A DNA stretch of 64,000 nucleotides from Catenibacillus scindens. GTDB lineage: Bacteria; Bacillota; Clostridia; Lachnospirales; Lachnospiraceae. The stretch is taken from contig NZ_JACHFW010000008.1 in the NCBI RefSeq assembly GCF_014202115.1, positions 1 to 64,000 of the forward strand, read 5' to 3'. The translations under genes and the position numbers were made by a program. The notes beneath the pieces are model-generated. The model did not search any database. It was given only the letters and a program-made list of their open reading frames with translations, and was not told the origin of the DNA. Each line of letters begins with the position of its first letter. The stretch's first letter is position 1. Of the stretch, positions 35,639 through 44,800 are shown in pieces.

Positions 35639-35689
35639 GGGCTTGTTGTGAACCTGTAATGGTTAATTTAACTCAAGGAGGTGCTTTAA

Positions 35690-35875
35690 ATGGCTAAATG
35701 TGCAATTTGTGATAAAGGGGCTCACTTCGGTATCCAGGTATCTCACTCACATAGAAGAAACAATAAAATGTGGAAATCCAACATCAAGAGAGTGAAAGTA
35801 AACGTAAACGGCGCTGCTAAGAAGATGTATGTTTGTACTTCCTGCTTAAAGTCCGGTTTAGTTGAAAGAGCTTAA
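35690..35875 (+). CDS. rpmB: 50S ribosomal protein L28
   Basis: A 61-residue ribosomal protein starting MAKCAICDKGAHFG, with CxxC pairs at CAIC and CTSC that make a zinc-binding form. The HSHRRNNKMWKSNIKRVKV core is typical of L28. The ribosome site is AAGGAGG. Monocistronic, with its own promoter and terminator, divergent from yloU as in Bacillus. Confidence 0.95.
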   Translation: MAKCAICDKGAHFGIQVSHSHRRNNKMWKSNIKRVKVNVNGAAKKMYVCTSCLKSGLVERA

Positions 35876-35912
35876 TAGAATCCGCAAGGTTCGGCTTCCA
35901 TGCCGTTTCCAT

Positions 35913-35947
35913 AAAAAGCCTTCGCGCATAAGCGCGAAGGCTTTTTA
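35913..35947 (+). terminator. Terminator of rpmB
   Basis: AAAAAGCCTTCGCGC, loop ATAA, GCGCGAAGGCTTTTT: a 15-bp perfect stem. Confidence 0.92.
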
Positions 35948-36007
35948 TGTTTGTAACTGTTCAGTACCTTCACAGTTACTTATGTTCTATGATAACTGTT
36001 TGGGGTA

Positions 36008-36026
36008 GCCCGGCCTTCGGCCGGGC
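36008..36026 (-). terminator. GC-rich hairpin after the FHA operon
   Basis: GCCCGGCC, loop, GGCCGGGC, 10 bp after the stop of the FHA gene. There is no T run after it on the minus strand, so it may be an RNA-stabilising or Rho-linked 3' end rather than a classic terminator. Confidence 0.45.
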
Positions 36027-36035
36027 AATTAAAGA

Positions 36036-37163
36036 TCAGTCCGCATAGTAGGTAAATTCATCGTTGGCGAAATTGATCCGCACACCATTGAGGAGAATAT
36101 AATTTTTCCCTGCCTCAAGCTGCTCTCCATTTAAAAAGGTGGAATTGGTAGAGTAATTATCGCAAATATAGTATGCGCCGTCAATTTTATGTATAATGGC
36201 GTGCATACGGCTCACCGCCGGGTTATCGGTCAGCAGATAATCCGCCATTCCCGGAATTTTACCAATCTTAAACTCGTCTTTGTTAATGACCACTTTTTCC
36301 CCGTTCTTTTTCCGGATCATATAAGGGAATGCCGCAGGTGCCGCCGGTTCGGGCGCCTTCTCCTGGCTGATATCATCCAGACGGATCTCAGGAATTTCAA
36401 ATTCATCTTTCTTTGGTTTCTCATCAGGCGTCTCAAAAGAAATATTCAGAGGGGACTCTTTTTCTTCTGACAGAGATTCCAGTGGAATCATATCCGGCTG
36501 AACCTCCGGTTCCGGTGAAGGTGTCTGCACCGGGCTCGGCTCCGGTTCCGGAATTGCCGGGGATGGGATCACAGGGGACGCCTCCACAGATTTCTTCATT
36601 GCCGGTGCAACCTTTTCTTCCTGCTCCAGGCTGTCCAAAAAGTCAATAAAATCTCCGGGATTTAACTTCTTATTCCGGTTGATATAATTAATGATCTTTC
36701 CAATGTATTCCAGATTTTCAGAGTCATCATACTGCATGTTGACGATCAGTTCCCGGATATAACTGCGCAGCGGCTTTGCCGAAAGACCGCTGTTGACTGC
36801 CGGGACACATATAAAACGAAGACTTCCTGTCTCCTCGGATACATAAACCAGATCTGAATCTAACAGGATGTATCTGGGATCAATATTTTTCTCCACACCG
36901 TACAAGAGGGCATCGGCTACTGCGGCAAACAGCGCGATGGTATCCCTCATGGTCATCTCTTTGTGAAGCTGGCTCCTCAACGATACCCGGCCGGTAATAT
37001 CATAATAAAAATGATGTTTATCCGACTCCGCATAGATCAGAGGACTATTCCACTCACTGAGAGCTTTGGCAGCTTCCTCATCGGTCATAGCAGCCGAAGG
37101 AAGCCTTAATGTCAGCGTCTTTTCAAAGGGCGCTGTGTCCATTTCAAATTTATCAATATTCAT
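36036..37163 (-). CDS. FHA domain protein with N-terminal DUF6382-like domain
   Basis: A 375-residue cytoplasmic protein. Residues about 1-175 form a conserved clostridial domain (FEKTLTLRLPSA ... YIGKIINYINRNKKLNPGDFIDFLD), which I take as DUF6382-like. A Pro/Glu-rich linker follows (about 180-270). The C-terminal FHA domain (about 285-373) shows the phosphothreonine-binding pattern KIGKIPGMADYLLTDNPAVSRMHAII and NSTFLNGEQL. Relatives often sit near Ser/Thr kinase or pilus (Flp) genes, but here the gene ends an operon with GerW and YtfI. The phosphoprotein partner is unknown. Confidence 0.8.
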   Translation of the reverse strand: MNIDKFEMDTAPFEKTLTLRLPSAAMTDEEAAKALSEWNSPLIYAESDKHHFYYDITGRVSLRSQLHKEMTMRDTIALFAAVADALLYGVEKNIDPRYILLDSDLVYVSEETGSLRFICVPAVNSGLSAKPLRSYIRELIVNMQYDDSENLEYIGKIINYINRNKKLNPGDFIDFLDSLEQEEKVAPAMKKSVEASPVIPSPAIPEPEPSPVQTPSPEPEVQPDMIPLESLSEEKESPLNISFETPDEKPKKDEFEIPEIRLDDISQEKAPEPAAPAAFPYMIRKKNGEKVVINKDEFKIGKIPGMADYLLTDNPAVSRMHAIIHKIDGAYYICDNYSTNSTFLNGEQLEAGKNYILLNGVRINFANDEFTYYAD

Positions 37164-37193
37164 TTCAATTACCTCCTGGCATAAAACATTTAT

Positions 37194-37334
37194 CTATGAG
37201 CAATTAAACATATTGTAGCCAAGCACAAGAAAGAAGATCAGCACACACAAACTCAGAAGGCTGAATTTCATCAGCAGCATGATAGCCATACCGATGGCGA
37301 TCCAGAACAGCACAAAACCGATGAGTTTTTTCAT
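37194..37334 (-). CDS. Small membrane protein (46 residues), function unknown
   Basis: MKKLIGFVLFWIAIGMAIML followed by more hydrophobic sequence, ending GYNMFNCS. Two hydrophobic helices (about 4-21 and 26-41) with hardly any soluble part suggest a small hairpin membrane protein. CGGAG lies six bases before ATG 37334, and the gene sits in line between gerW and the FHA gene in the same orientation, so it is probably real. I know no function. Confidence 0.65.
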   Translation of the reverse strand: MKKLIGFVLFWIAIGMAIMLLMKFSLLSLCVLIFFLVLGYNMFNCS

Positions 37335-37440
37335 GGGATTCTCCGGGGCGTTCTCTTACAAATATTCTATGCGCCTATCCCTCTTCTTGTGCATGGCAAG
37401 GATAAAAGATCATCTGATGAAGGCGGCAAAAGGCATCATA

Positions 37441-37857
37441 TTAACTTTCTTCATTCCCGCCGTCGATAATATCATCTACCGCCTTTTTCACATCCTCGTC
37501 CATATCCGAATGTTTTTTATCAGGCATAAATTTATTCACAAGTTCCGGAACAATGTCAATGATCTTGGAAACCATATCCTGAGGCTGGTTTACAGGGATC
37601 ATGCGAGTCACGCCATTAGAGATCACCAGGACGGCGGCAGGTTTTATTTTGCCTCCAAGACCTCCGCCCGCGCTGTTTTTATCAGACTTTTCCCAGGCTC
37701 CGGCGGCGACGCCAAAAGACACGTCAACAAGTGGAACGATGATGGTATCCTTTACCGTAACTACATCGCCCACAACGGTTTTCGCTGAAATAAAGCTGTC
37801 CATCCCTTTAAAAAGAGATTCTACAGTTGTTGTAAATTTACTTGACTTTTCTGCCAT
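37441..37857 (-). CDS. gerW: GerW family sporulation protein (YtfJ)
   Basis: A 138-residue protein of the GerW/YtfJ family. Characteristic are TTVESLFKGMDSFISAKTVVGD at the N-terminus, a Gly-rich loop (FGVAAGAW, SAGGGLGGKIKPAAVLVI) and a charged C-terminal tail. In Bacillus GerW is needed for spore germination with alanine. It lies 32 bp after the YtfI-like gene, the conserved ytfI-ytfJ pair. Confidence 0.9.
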   Translation of the reverse strand: MAEKSSKFTTTVESLFKGMDSFISAKTVVGDVVTVKDTIIVPLVDVSFGVAAGAWEKSDKNSAGGGLGGKIKPAAVLVISNGVTRMIPVNQPQDMVSKIIDIVPELVNKFMPDKKHSDMDEDVKKAVDDIIDGGNEES

Positions 37858-37889
37858 GTCTGTAAAATACCTCCTGACTTATTTATAAG

Positions 37890-38867
37890 TTATAACTTTT
37901 TGAAAAACCGGATCGTCTGACGCACATTTTTATCAAGAAAGAGCGCCAACGCCGCGTAAACAAAAACCGCAATACGTATACGCCCCCGGACATCCACCCA
38001 GCCCTTAAAAATCTCCTTCTCAAAATCCGGATAAAGGGCTACCTGATCCTTAAACACGGGATAAAGCAAGCTTAAACCTCCAAGGGCGTATCCTGTGGCC
38101 GCCGGATCGTCAAAGCCAAAATAAACTTCTCCTTTCAGCTTCACAGGTTTTATATGCCTCAATATTCTAAAAATAATCTTTTTCACTTTGCTTAAAGCAG
38201 CTTTTGTCTCCTCCCTCCGAAAGATATCCATGATTCTGTCCTTTTTCTCACGGATATGGGAGAGTTTTTCTAAAAGGTTTCGGAACTTTTCCCTGATCTG
38301 TGACAGCTTTTTGGCAAAACTTTCTTTGATCCCTTTGAATTTCAGGATCATTTTCTGAAACCAGTTCTTTTTCCGGCCTTTGTTCTCCCCTGTCTTGACG
38401 TTACTCACAGTTTTGCCAGCCTTCATCCTGCTTTCGGTATCCTCATTTTTTTTGATATCCGCAGTTGTATCAGCCATCACTTTTTTTTCGGCAATCACAG
38501 GTTTTTTAGAGTCTTCCCGCTCCTGCTTTATGGATATATCTTTTGGGGGTGGGGTTTTGTCCTCTTTCTTTTTAGTATTATCGGAAGATTTTTTTTCATT
38601 CCTCCGGCTGTCAAAAAGGCTCTTTCCGAAAATCCGAACGACAAATCCCATATCTTTGCCGCCGGAATCAAACCAGGCTTTTATACTCAGTATATGAAAC
38701 AGCCAGTGGACCTGAGCCTTTCCCCGGAAACTGTCTTCATATTCTCCATGAACCCGATAACGGACCGGAACAAATAATACCACACATACACAAAGAAGGA
38801 TAAGGCCCAAAACAACGGCAAGGATAATCCCTATAATTTTTAAGATCAACAAAATGATATGTAGCAT
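37890..38867 (-). CDS. DUF2953 protein (YtfI-like)
   Basis: A 325-residue protein. An N-terminal hydrophobic segment (about 4-34, IILLILKIIGIILAVVLGLILL) anchors it in the membrane. A long, strongly charged Lys/Glu-rich linker follows (about 88-205; KKSSDNTKKKEDK, KNWFQKMILKFKG). The DUF2953 C-terminal part (about 215-325) has VKLKGEVYFGFDDPAATGYALGGLS. It is always found next to gerW in spore formers; a role in sporulation is assumed. Confidence 0.82.
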   Translation of the reverse strand: MLHIILLILKIIGIILAVVLGLILLCVCVVLFVPVRYRVHGEYEDSFRGKAQVHWLFHILSIKAWFDSGGKDMGFVVRIFGKSLFDSRRNEKKSSDNTKKKEDKTPPPKDISIKQEREDSKKPVIAEKKVMADTTADIKKNEDTESRMKAGKTVSNVKTGENKGRKKNWFQKMILKFKGIKESFAKKLSQIREKFRNLLEKLSHIREKKDRIMDIFRREETKAALSKVKKIIFRILRHIKPVKLKGEVYFGFDDPAATGYALGGLSLLYPVFKDQVALYPDFEKEIFKGWVDVRGRIRIAVFVYAALALFLDKNVRQTIRFFKKL

Positions 38868-38895
38868 TACTGTGCTTCCCTCCAGCCTTTTAATA

Positions 38896-39210
38896 TCAGC
38901 TTTGCTGTTTTAAAAACGCCCGGATATTCACCTGCCCTGTGGCGCTGTAGGCATCTTGGGCCATCTTGGCGAACAGATCAAAAGCCTGTGCTTTTCCAGG
39001 GGCCACCCCGGCGATAATAATTTCAGAAGATCTATGAATCTGTCCTTTTAAATACAACGCCTTTATAATTTCCGGCATATCTTTGCCCTCAGGGATAATA
39101 ATAAAATAATAGTCTCCCGGATATTTTCTAAAACGGAACCGGCGGCGTATCGCTGCCGGCGATTCCTTTATATTTTCGTCCACATAAAGCGGACGGTGCC
39201 ATTGAATCAT
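38896..39210 (-). CDS. Conserved hypothetical protein (104 residues)
   Basis: A small soluble protein starting MIQWHRPLYVDENIKESPAA, with an Arg-rich stretch (IRRRFRFRKYPGDYYFIIIP) and no Cys. I do not recognise a domain. ATG 39210 has GGGGAAG with workable spacing. It lies 22 bp from the 464-residue gene upstream and 28 bp from the YtfI-like gene downstream, so it belongs to the same operon. Confidence 0.65.
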   Translation of the reverse strand: MIQWHRPLYVDENIKESPAAIRRRFRFRKYPGDYYFIIIPEGKDMPEIIKALYLKGQIHRSSEIIIAGVAPGKAQAFDLFAKMAQDAYSATGQVNIRAFLKQQS

Positions 39211-39232
39211 AACAACCACTTCCCCGGCCGTC

Positions 39233-40627
39233 TTAAACGACCTTTGCGTTCATCATATCCGTCAGTATATTTTCAACGGCCGCCAGCTCATATTGCTGGG
39301 TACAGCCCTCAAGACTCTGACGGATACTGTCCCTTACATCCTCAAGGCGGTCAAAAGCCACCGGCATCTGGTCGAAGGCCATAGCGATAAGACTTCGCTT
39401 CATTAGCTGTCCACAGGACTTAAAGGACCGGTCATACACTTCTTCCAGCCTGCGGATCATATCAGCGACAGTCTCCTGTCCCACAGTGGCGTAAGTTGCA
39501 AGCTCTGTCACATCCACCCTGGAACCGGGCATAAAAAGGCGCTGGGCGGTGCGCAGGGCTGTAAATACGCCGCCAAGCATCATTCCATCGATGCACCTTT
39601 TGTTTTTCTCATAGATTTCCTCAAGGGCGTCCTCCATCATCATGTGTTCGCCCATATACTTCTGCTCCCCCTCCACGGTCTTTGACAGGCCGCCAAGGAT
39701 ATCCTCATCTATATCAAGGAAATCACCGCTATCCACAGCTTTTAAGTAGGCGCTTAAAATACCGCAGAGACGGTCCCATTCCGGGGATGGATGTACTTTA
39801 TAAGGCTGCACAATCAAAAGGATATATAAATCATTGATCATATCTAAAAGATCAAGACCATTGCCAAGCTCCTTAGCAACCATAGTGGCCGCCACTGCCA
39901 GCTTTGCCGTAAAATCACGGCACTCATCCTTTGTCGCTTCTGCCGGCTCCGCCCCTTTAAACTGGGCAGCTATGGCGTAAAGCTGGCTTTCGCTCCGGTT
40001 TAGCCGGTCAAGAACCGGGAGGCTGGCGCACCGCTCCATGCGGGCAAAAAAAGCTTCCGCCATATCATTTCTGGCTCCTGTATAGCATAAGCAGCTCTTC
40101 TCCAGCAGTTCAAAAAACTTGGATGTGGTCAGACGCAGAGGGAGTTCCCCAAAAACCGCCTGTATCCGCTCGTTGACCATCCCCGCGTCCTGCTTCTGGG
40201 TAATATAGGCCATCACCTTCTCTGTCATCTCCCGGACATCAATAACAGACAGGCTTTCCTCAAATTTGTAGGAGAGACGGTTGAAAATATGTTCATAAAG
40301 CTGAAAATAATGGAGATACTCTTCCATAGTATCCATAGTCTGAATGACTTTTGTTCTGACCTCGTCCAGTTTTGCCAGATCGCCGGTAAAGGCGCCGGTT
40401 TTAGAGGATGTCAGATCTCTGGTAATCTGAGTCACCGTTCCCAAAACTTTCCGGGCGATACCGTCCTCATCCTTGGCCAGAAGATCATACTTTTCTGTAA
40501 AATCCAGTGCAAATCTTCCAAGAGCCAGCCGCTCATAAGATGAAAACATCCACTGGCTGTACGCTCCCAGATTCTCTTCTGGATTATTGCCATTTTTTAA
40601 ATCTTTAATCAACCGGTTCATATTCAT
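39233..40627 (-). CDS. Conserved hypothetical protein (464 residues), all-helical, function unknown
   Basis: A 464-residue protein starting MNMNRLIKDLKNGNNPEENLG. The sequence is rich in Leu, Glu, Ala and Met with no Gly-rich nucleotide loop, no Cys-pair zinc site and no membrane segment, so it is probably an all-helical repeat or scaffold protein. Notable stretches are HMMMEDALEEIYEKNKRCIDGMM and QQYELAAVENILTDMMNAKVV. I do not know this family. It follows the rhomboid-like gene by 128 bp and precedes three small genes linked to sporulation. Confidence 0.65.
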   Translation of the reverse strand: MNMNRLIKDLKNGNNPEENLGAYSQWMFSSYERLALGRFALDFTEKYDLLAKDEDGIARKVLGTVTQITRDLTSSKTGAFTGDLAKLDEVRTKVIQTMDTMEEYLHYFQLYEHIFNRLSYKFEESLSVIDVREMTEKVMAYITQKQDAGMVNERIQAVFGELPLRLTTSKFFELLEKSCLCYTGARNDMAEAFFARMERCASLPVLDRLNRSESQLYAIAAQFKGAEPAEATKDECRDFTAKLAVAATMVAKELGNGLDLLDMINDLYILLIVQPYKVHPSPEWDRLCGILSAYLKAVDSGDFLDIDEDILGGLSKTVEGEQKYMGEHMMMEDALEEIYEKNKRCIDGMMLGGVFTALRTAQRLFMPGSRVDVTELATYATVGQETVADMIRRLEEVYDRSFKSCGQLMKRSLIAMAFDQMPVAFDRLEDVRDSIRQSLEGCTQQYELAAVENILTDMMNAKVV

Positions 40628-40755
40628 GTCTTTTAACGACCTTTCATATATAGTGAGTTTCCCGACAAAGGGGCATAATACCACTGAAAGCGCGGCGCAA
40701 ACCTTGCTTCTGGCACTGCGCCAATCCTTTCTTTTGGAAACTGCCAGCGCAGATT

Positions 40756-41631
40756 TTACTTAACGTGAGTATGGGTAAAGAGATGATCCTGGCAGTACTC
40801 ATAATTCCCATTACATTTGGAACAGTAACGAAATTCCAGAGTATCATCATCAAGCTCGGTACGGCCGCACACAGCGCACCGGTGTCTCGCCCCTCCGGGG
40901 TAAGACCCGGCACCTTTAGGAGACGTCCCCCGGTTGCCTCTGTATCCGGCAGACGCACCATAACCTTTAGCGGCCGCTTTCTTATACACATACTTCCGAT
41001 GGATCTGCCGTGGCGAAGGTCCCTTTTTGCGCATAAAGGAAATAAAATAAAATAAAAAGTTGATCAGGGCCACAACAATGGCCACACGGGTTCCCCAGCC
41101 ACCCTGAATAAAAGACCAGGCCAAAAGGACTACGTCCAGAATCGCCAGCCACTTCATCCGTACAGGGATGATAAACATGACAAGCACCTGCATATCCGGG
41201 ATGATGGTAGCAAAAGCCAGAAACAGGGACAGGTTAATGTAATAGGTGTCCATGTAAAAATAAAGACCTGAAAGCCCTGTCACCAGGTAGACAATAATCG
41301 CCGCGAGGACTGTGCCGATAACGCCGGTAAAGTAATAGAGATTAAACCGGAAAGCTCCCCACACCTGCTCCAGGGTATTTCCCAGAAGATAGTAAAAATA
41401 GAGGGAAAATATAACAAAAATCGGATTATTGCTGGGAGAGTTGAGAAGAAATGTAAAGATCCGCCACACTTCTCCATGGAGAATGCGCTCCGCGTCCAGG
41501 CAGAAGTAGGTATAATATACTTCCGGCATGGCAAAGCTCAGGAAAAAGCCGATAGCGTACAGCACAATAATATATCGCATCAGATTCTTGATGGCGTATC
41601 TGCCAAATTTTCGTTCAAGTTTATCTAACAT
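40756..41631 (-). CDS. Rhomboid-like membrane protein with C-terminal zinc-ribbon
   Basis: A 291-residue protein. Six or so hydrophobic segments (about 18-205) resemble a rhomboid fold, with the L1-loop-like WRIFTFLLNSPSNNPIFVIFSLYFYYLLGNTLEQVWG. GLSG is present but not in the usual helix 4 context (GxSG followed by small residues), and no conserved helix 6 His is visible, so it is probably a proteolytically inactive relative. The tail (about 250-291) has CAVCG and CSKCN with a following CQDH, a zinc-ribbon-like module. ATG 41631 follows GAGGAA. Confidence 0.72.
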   Translation of the reverse strand: MLDKLERKFGRYAIKNLMRYIIVLYAIGFFLSFAMPEVYYTYFCLDAERILHGEVWRIFTFLLNSPSNNPIFVIFSLYFYYLLGNTLEQVWGAFRFNLYYFTGVIGTVLAAIIVYLVTGLSGLYFYMDTYYINLSLFLAFATIIPDMQVLVMFIIPVRMKWLAILDVVLLAWSFIQGGWGTRVAIVVALINFLFYFISFMRKKGPSPRQIHRKYVYKKAAAKGYGASAGYRGNRGTSPKGAGSYPGGARHRCAVCGRTELDDDTLEFRYCSKCNGNYEYCQDHLFTHTHVK

Positions 41632-41676
41632 AAATTGATAATTCCTCACTTTCTGCAACAAACAAAGATCCTCTTA

Positions 41677-41705
41677 ATTATAGTTGACCCCCATTTTCTT
41701 GTCAA
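41677..41705 (-). promoter_or_regulatory. Consensus sigma-A promoter of the rhomboid-GerW-FHA operon
   Basis: Minus strand: TTGACA (41700-41705), 17 bp, TATAAT (41677-41682), about 45 bp before the first start codon. The perfect match predicts strong vegetative expression of an operon that includes sporulation genes. Confidence 0.88.
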
Positions 41706-41842
41706 CCATTATGGTTCACTTGCTTACCTGTAATTACCTATTTTAATATGTTTTTATTTTATTTTCATAAATTATCCATTGTTTTTTTATAGTTGATAGC
41801 GTATAATAATCTCGGTTAAATGACAAGATTTATAGAATAGTT

Positions 41843-41879
41843 AGGAGGTTATTGCGGGGCGGTTCCCGCAATTTGCATG
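41843..41879 (+). promoter_or_regulatory. Ribosome site separated from start codon by a perfect hairpin
   Basis: AGGAGG at 41843-41848 is 28 bases before ATG 41877. Between them lies ATTGCGGG (41851-41858), a six-base loop, and CCCGCAAT (41865-41872): an 8-bp perfect stem. With the hairpin folded, the effective spacing is six bases (TT plus TTGC), which is ideal. A TATAAT at about 41802-41807 with TTGTTT 17 bp upstream is the likely promoter. Confidence 0.7.
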
Positions 41880-44800
41880 ATGACACAAAAGATTAGTTTA
41901 GGCATTGACATTGGTTCCACTACGGTCAAAGTTGCCTTTTTAGACGAAGAAAAAAATGTACTTTTCTCGGATTACGAACGCCATTTTGCTAATATCCGCG
42001 AAACCCTTCTCGCCCTTGTAGAAAAAGCTTATGACAAGCTGGGATCTGTGGAGATCTACCCCATGATCACTGGTTCCGGCGGTATGTCCTTATCTAAAGC
42101 CGTCAATATCCCCTTTGTCCAGGAAGTAATTTCTGTATCTACTGCTCTTGAACTTTTCGCTCCCCAGACAGATGTGGCCATTGAACTTGGCGGAGAAGAC
42201 GCGAAAATCATTTACTTTTATGACGGCAATATTGAACAGCGTATGAACGGCATCTGCGCCGGGGGTACCGGCTCCTTCATCGACCAGATGGCCTCCCTGC
42301 TCCAGACAGACGCTGCAGGGCTCAATGAATACGCCAAAAATTATAAAGCGGTTTACCCTATCGCCGCCCGGTGCGGCGTGTTCGCCAAATCAGATATCCA
42401 GCCTCTCATCAATGAGGGTGCCACAAAAGAAGACCTGTCTGTCTCCATTTTCCAGGCCGTGGTTAACCAGACCATCAGCGGCCTTGCCTGCGGCAAGCCG
42501 ATCCGGGGCAACGTGGCATTTCTCGGCGGTCCTCTCCACTTTTTGTCGGAGCTGCGCCAGTGCTTTATCCGCACTTTAAAACTGTCCGGTCCACAGATTA
42601 TCGCTCCGGATAACTCTCACCTTTTTGCCGCCATGGGCGCTGCCCTCAACTTTAAAGAGGACAACCATACATCTATCACAGACCTGATTACCCTTCTCTC
42701 ATCAGATATTAAGATCGAGACAGAGACGACCCGCATGCAGCCCCTCTTTGAAGACCAGGATGAATACGATGAATTTATAAAGAAACACAGTGTACATACT
42801 GTGAAGAAAGGAAGCCTTTCTGATTATGAGGGCGACTGCTTCCTTGGCATTGACGCCGGTTCCACCACCACAAAGGTGGCTGTCATCGGCGAGGACGGCA
42901 CGCTCCTTTACTCATTTTACAGCAGCAACAACGGCAATCCCTTAAAAACTACCATCCGTGCCATTAAGGAGATTACCGAGATGATGCCGGACAGCGCTCG
43001 CATTGTCAACTCCTGCTCTACCGGCTACGGCGAGGCGCTGATCAAGGCGGCGCTCATGCTGGATGAAGGGGAAGTTGAGACTGTGGCCCACTACTATGCC
43101 GCCGCCTTTTTCGAACCGGATGTGGACTGCATCCTGGACATCGGCGGACAGGACATGAAGTGTATCAAAATTAAAAATAATACGGTAGACAGCGTTCTCC
43201 TCAATGAAGCCTGTTCCTCCGGATGTGGTTCCTTTATCGAAACCTTCGCACACTCTTTGAATTACAGTGTGGCGGATTTTGCCAAAGTGGCTCTCTTTGC
43301 CAAAAATCCTGTGGATCTGGGCTCCCGCTGTACAGTATTTATGAACTCTAATGTAAAGCAGGCACAGAAAGAAGGGGCCGAGGTGGGGGATATTTCCGCC
43401 GGTCTTGCCTACTCTGTCATTAAGAACGCCCTCTACAAAGTTATTAAGCTGACAGATCCCCAGGATCTGGGCAAAAAAATCGTTGTCCAGGGCGGTACCT
43501 TCTACAATGACGCAGTACTGCGCAGTTTCGAGCGAATCTCCCAGAGAGAAGCTGTCCGCCCGGATATCGCCGGGATCATGGGGGCGTTTGGCGCTGCCCT
43601 CATTGCCAGAGAGCGCTACGACGGCACAGAATCCACTATGCTGCCTTTGGATAAGATCATCGACCTGAAATATACCACGTCCATGGCCCGGTGCAAAGGA
43701 TGCACAAACAACTGTCACCTGACCATCAACCGTTTTTCCGGCGGACGTCAGTTTATCACCGGAAACCGCTGTGAAGTGGGTCTTGGCCGTGAAAAGAAAA
43801 AGAGCGATGTCCCCAACCTTTTCGCTTACAAATTAAAGAGACTCTTCTCCTACGCCCCTCTGGACGCGGATAAAGCGTACCGTGGAACGGTAGGTATCCC
43901 CAGAGTCCTGAACATGTATGAAAACTATCCGTTCTGGTTCACATTTTTTAACGAGCTTGGCTACCGTGTCATTTTATCGCCGCCTTCTTCCGCTAAGATC
44001 TATTCACTGGGTATTGAATCCATCCCCAGCGAATCGGTATGCTACCCGGCGAAACTTGTCCACGGCCATGTGATGTGGCTCATTAAACAAAATATTAAAT
44101 TTATCTTCTACCCAAGCATTCCCTACGAGCGCAACGAGGTGGAAGGTTCCAACAACCACTACAACTGCCCCATTGTCACATCCTACTCGGAAAATATCAA
44201 AAACAATGTGGAGGAACTCCGAGACGAAAGTATCCGTTTTATGAACCCGTTCCTGGCCCTGGATAATCTTGACAGGCTGAAAGAACGTCTCGTTCAGGAG
44301 ATCGGTAAGACTTTCAATATTCCTGACAGCGAAATCAACCTTGCTGCCCAGAAAGCGTGGGATGAACTGGCCCAGGCCCGCCAGGATATGCGGGATAAAG
44401 GCGAGGAAACCCTGGCCTATATCCGGGAACATCACATGAAAGGTATTGTCCTTGCCGGACGCCCCTACCATACCGACGGGGAGATCAACCACGGTATTCC
44501 GGAACTGATCACCTCCTATGGCATCGCAGTACTGACAGAGGACAGCGTCTCCCATCTTGGGCAGCCAGAACGGCCGCTGATTGTCTCCGACCAGTGGATG
44601 TACCACTCCCGCCTTTACGCTGCTGCTCAGTTTGTAAAGACCCAGAACAACCTGGAGCTGATACAGCTTAACTCTTTCGGCTGCGGACTTGACGCCGTAA
44701 CTACTGATCAGGTGAAAGATATTCTCACCGGCTCCGGACGGCTTTACACCTGCTTAAAGATTGACGAAGTCAGCAATCTTGGTGCCGCCCGCATCCGTAT

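Noticed and set aside
35950-36000. Another copy of the palindromic repeat near rpmB (GTAACTGTTCAG...)
   Set aside because: It shares only the short GTAACTG/CAGTTAC words, not the CATCAGAGCTGGG core.
42942-43718. 258-codon open frame opposite the activase gene
   Set aside because: Antisense shadow caused by codon bias of the 1409-residue gene.
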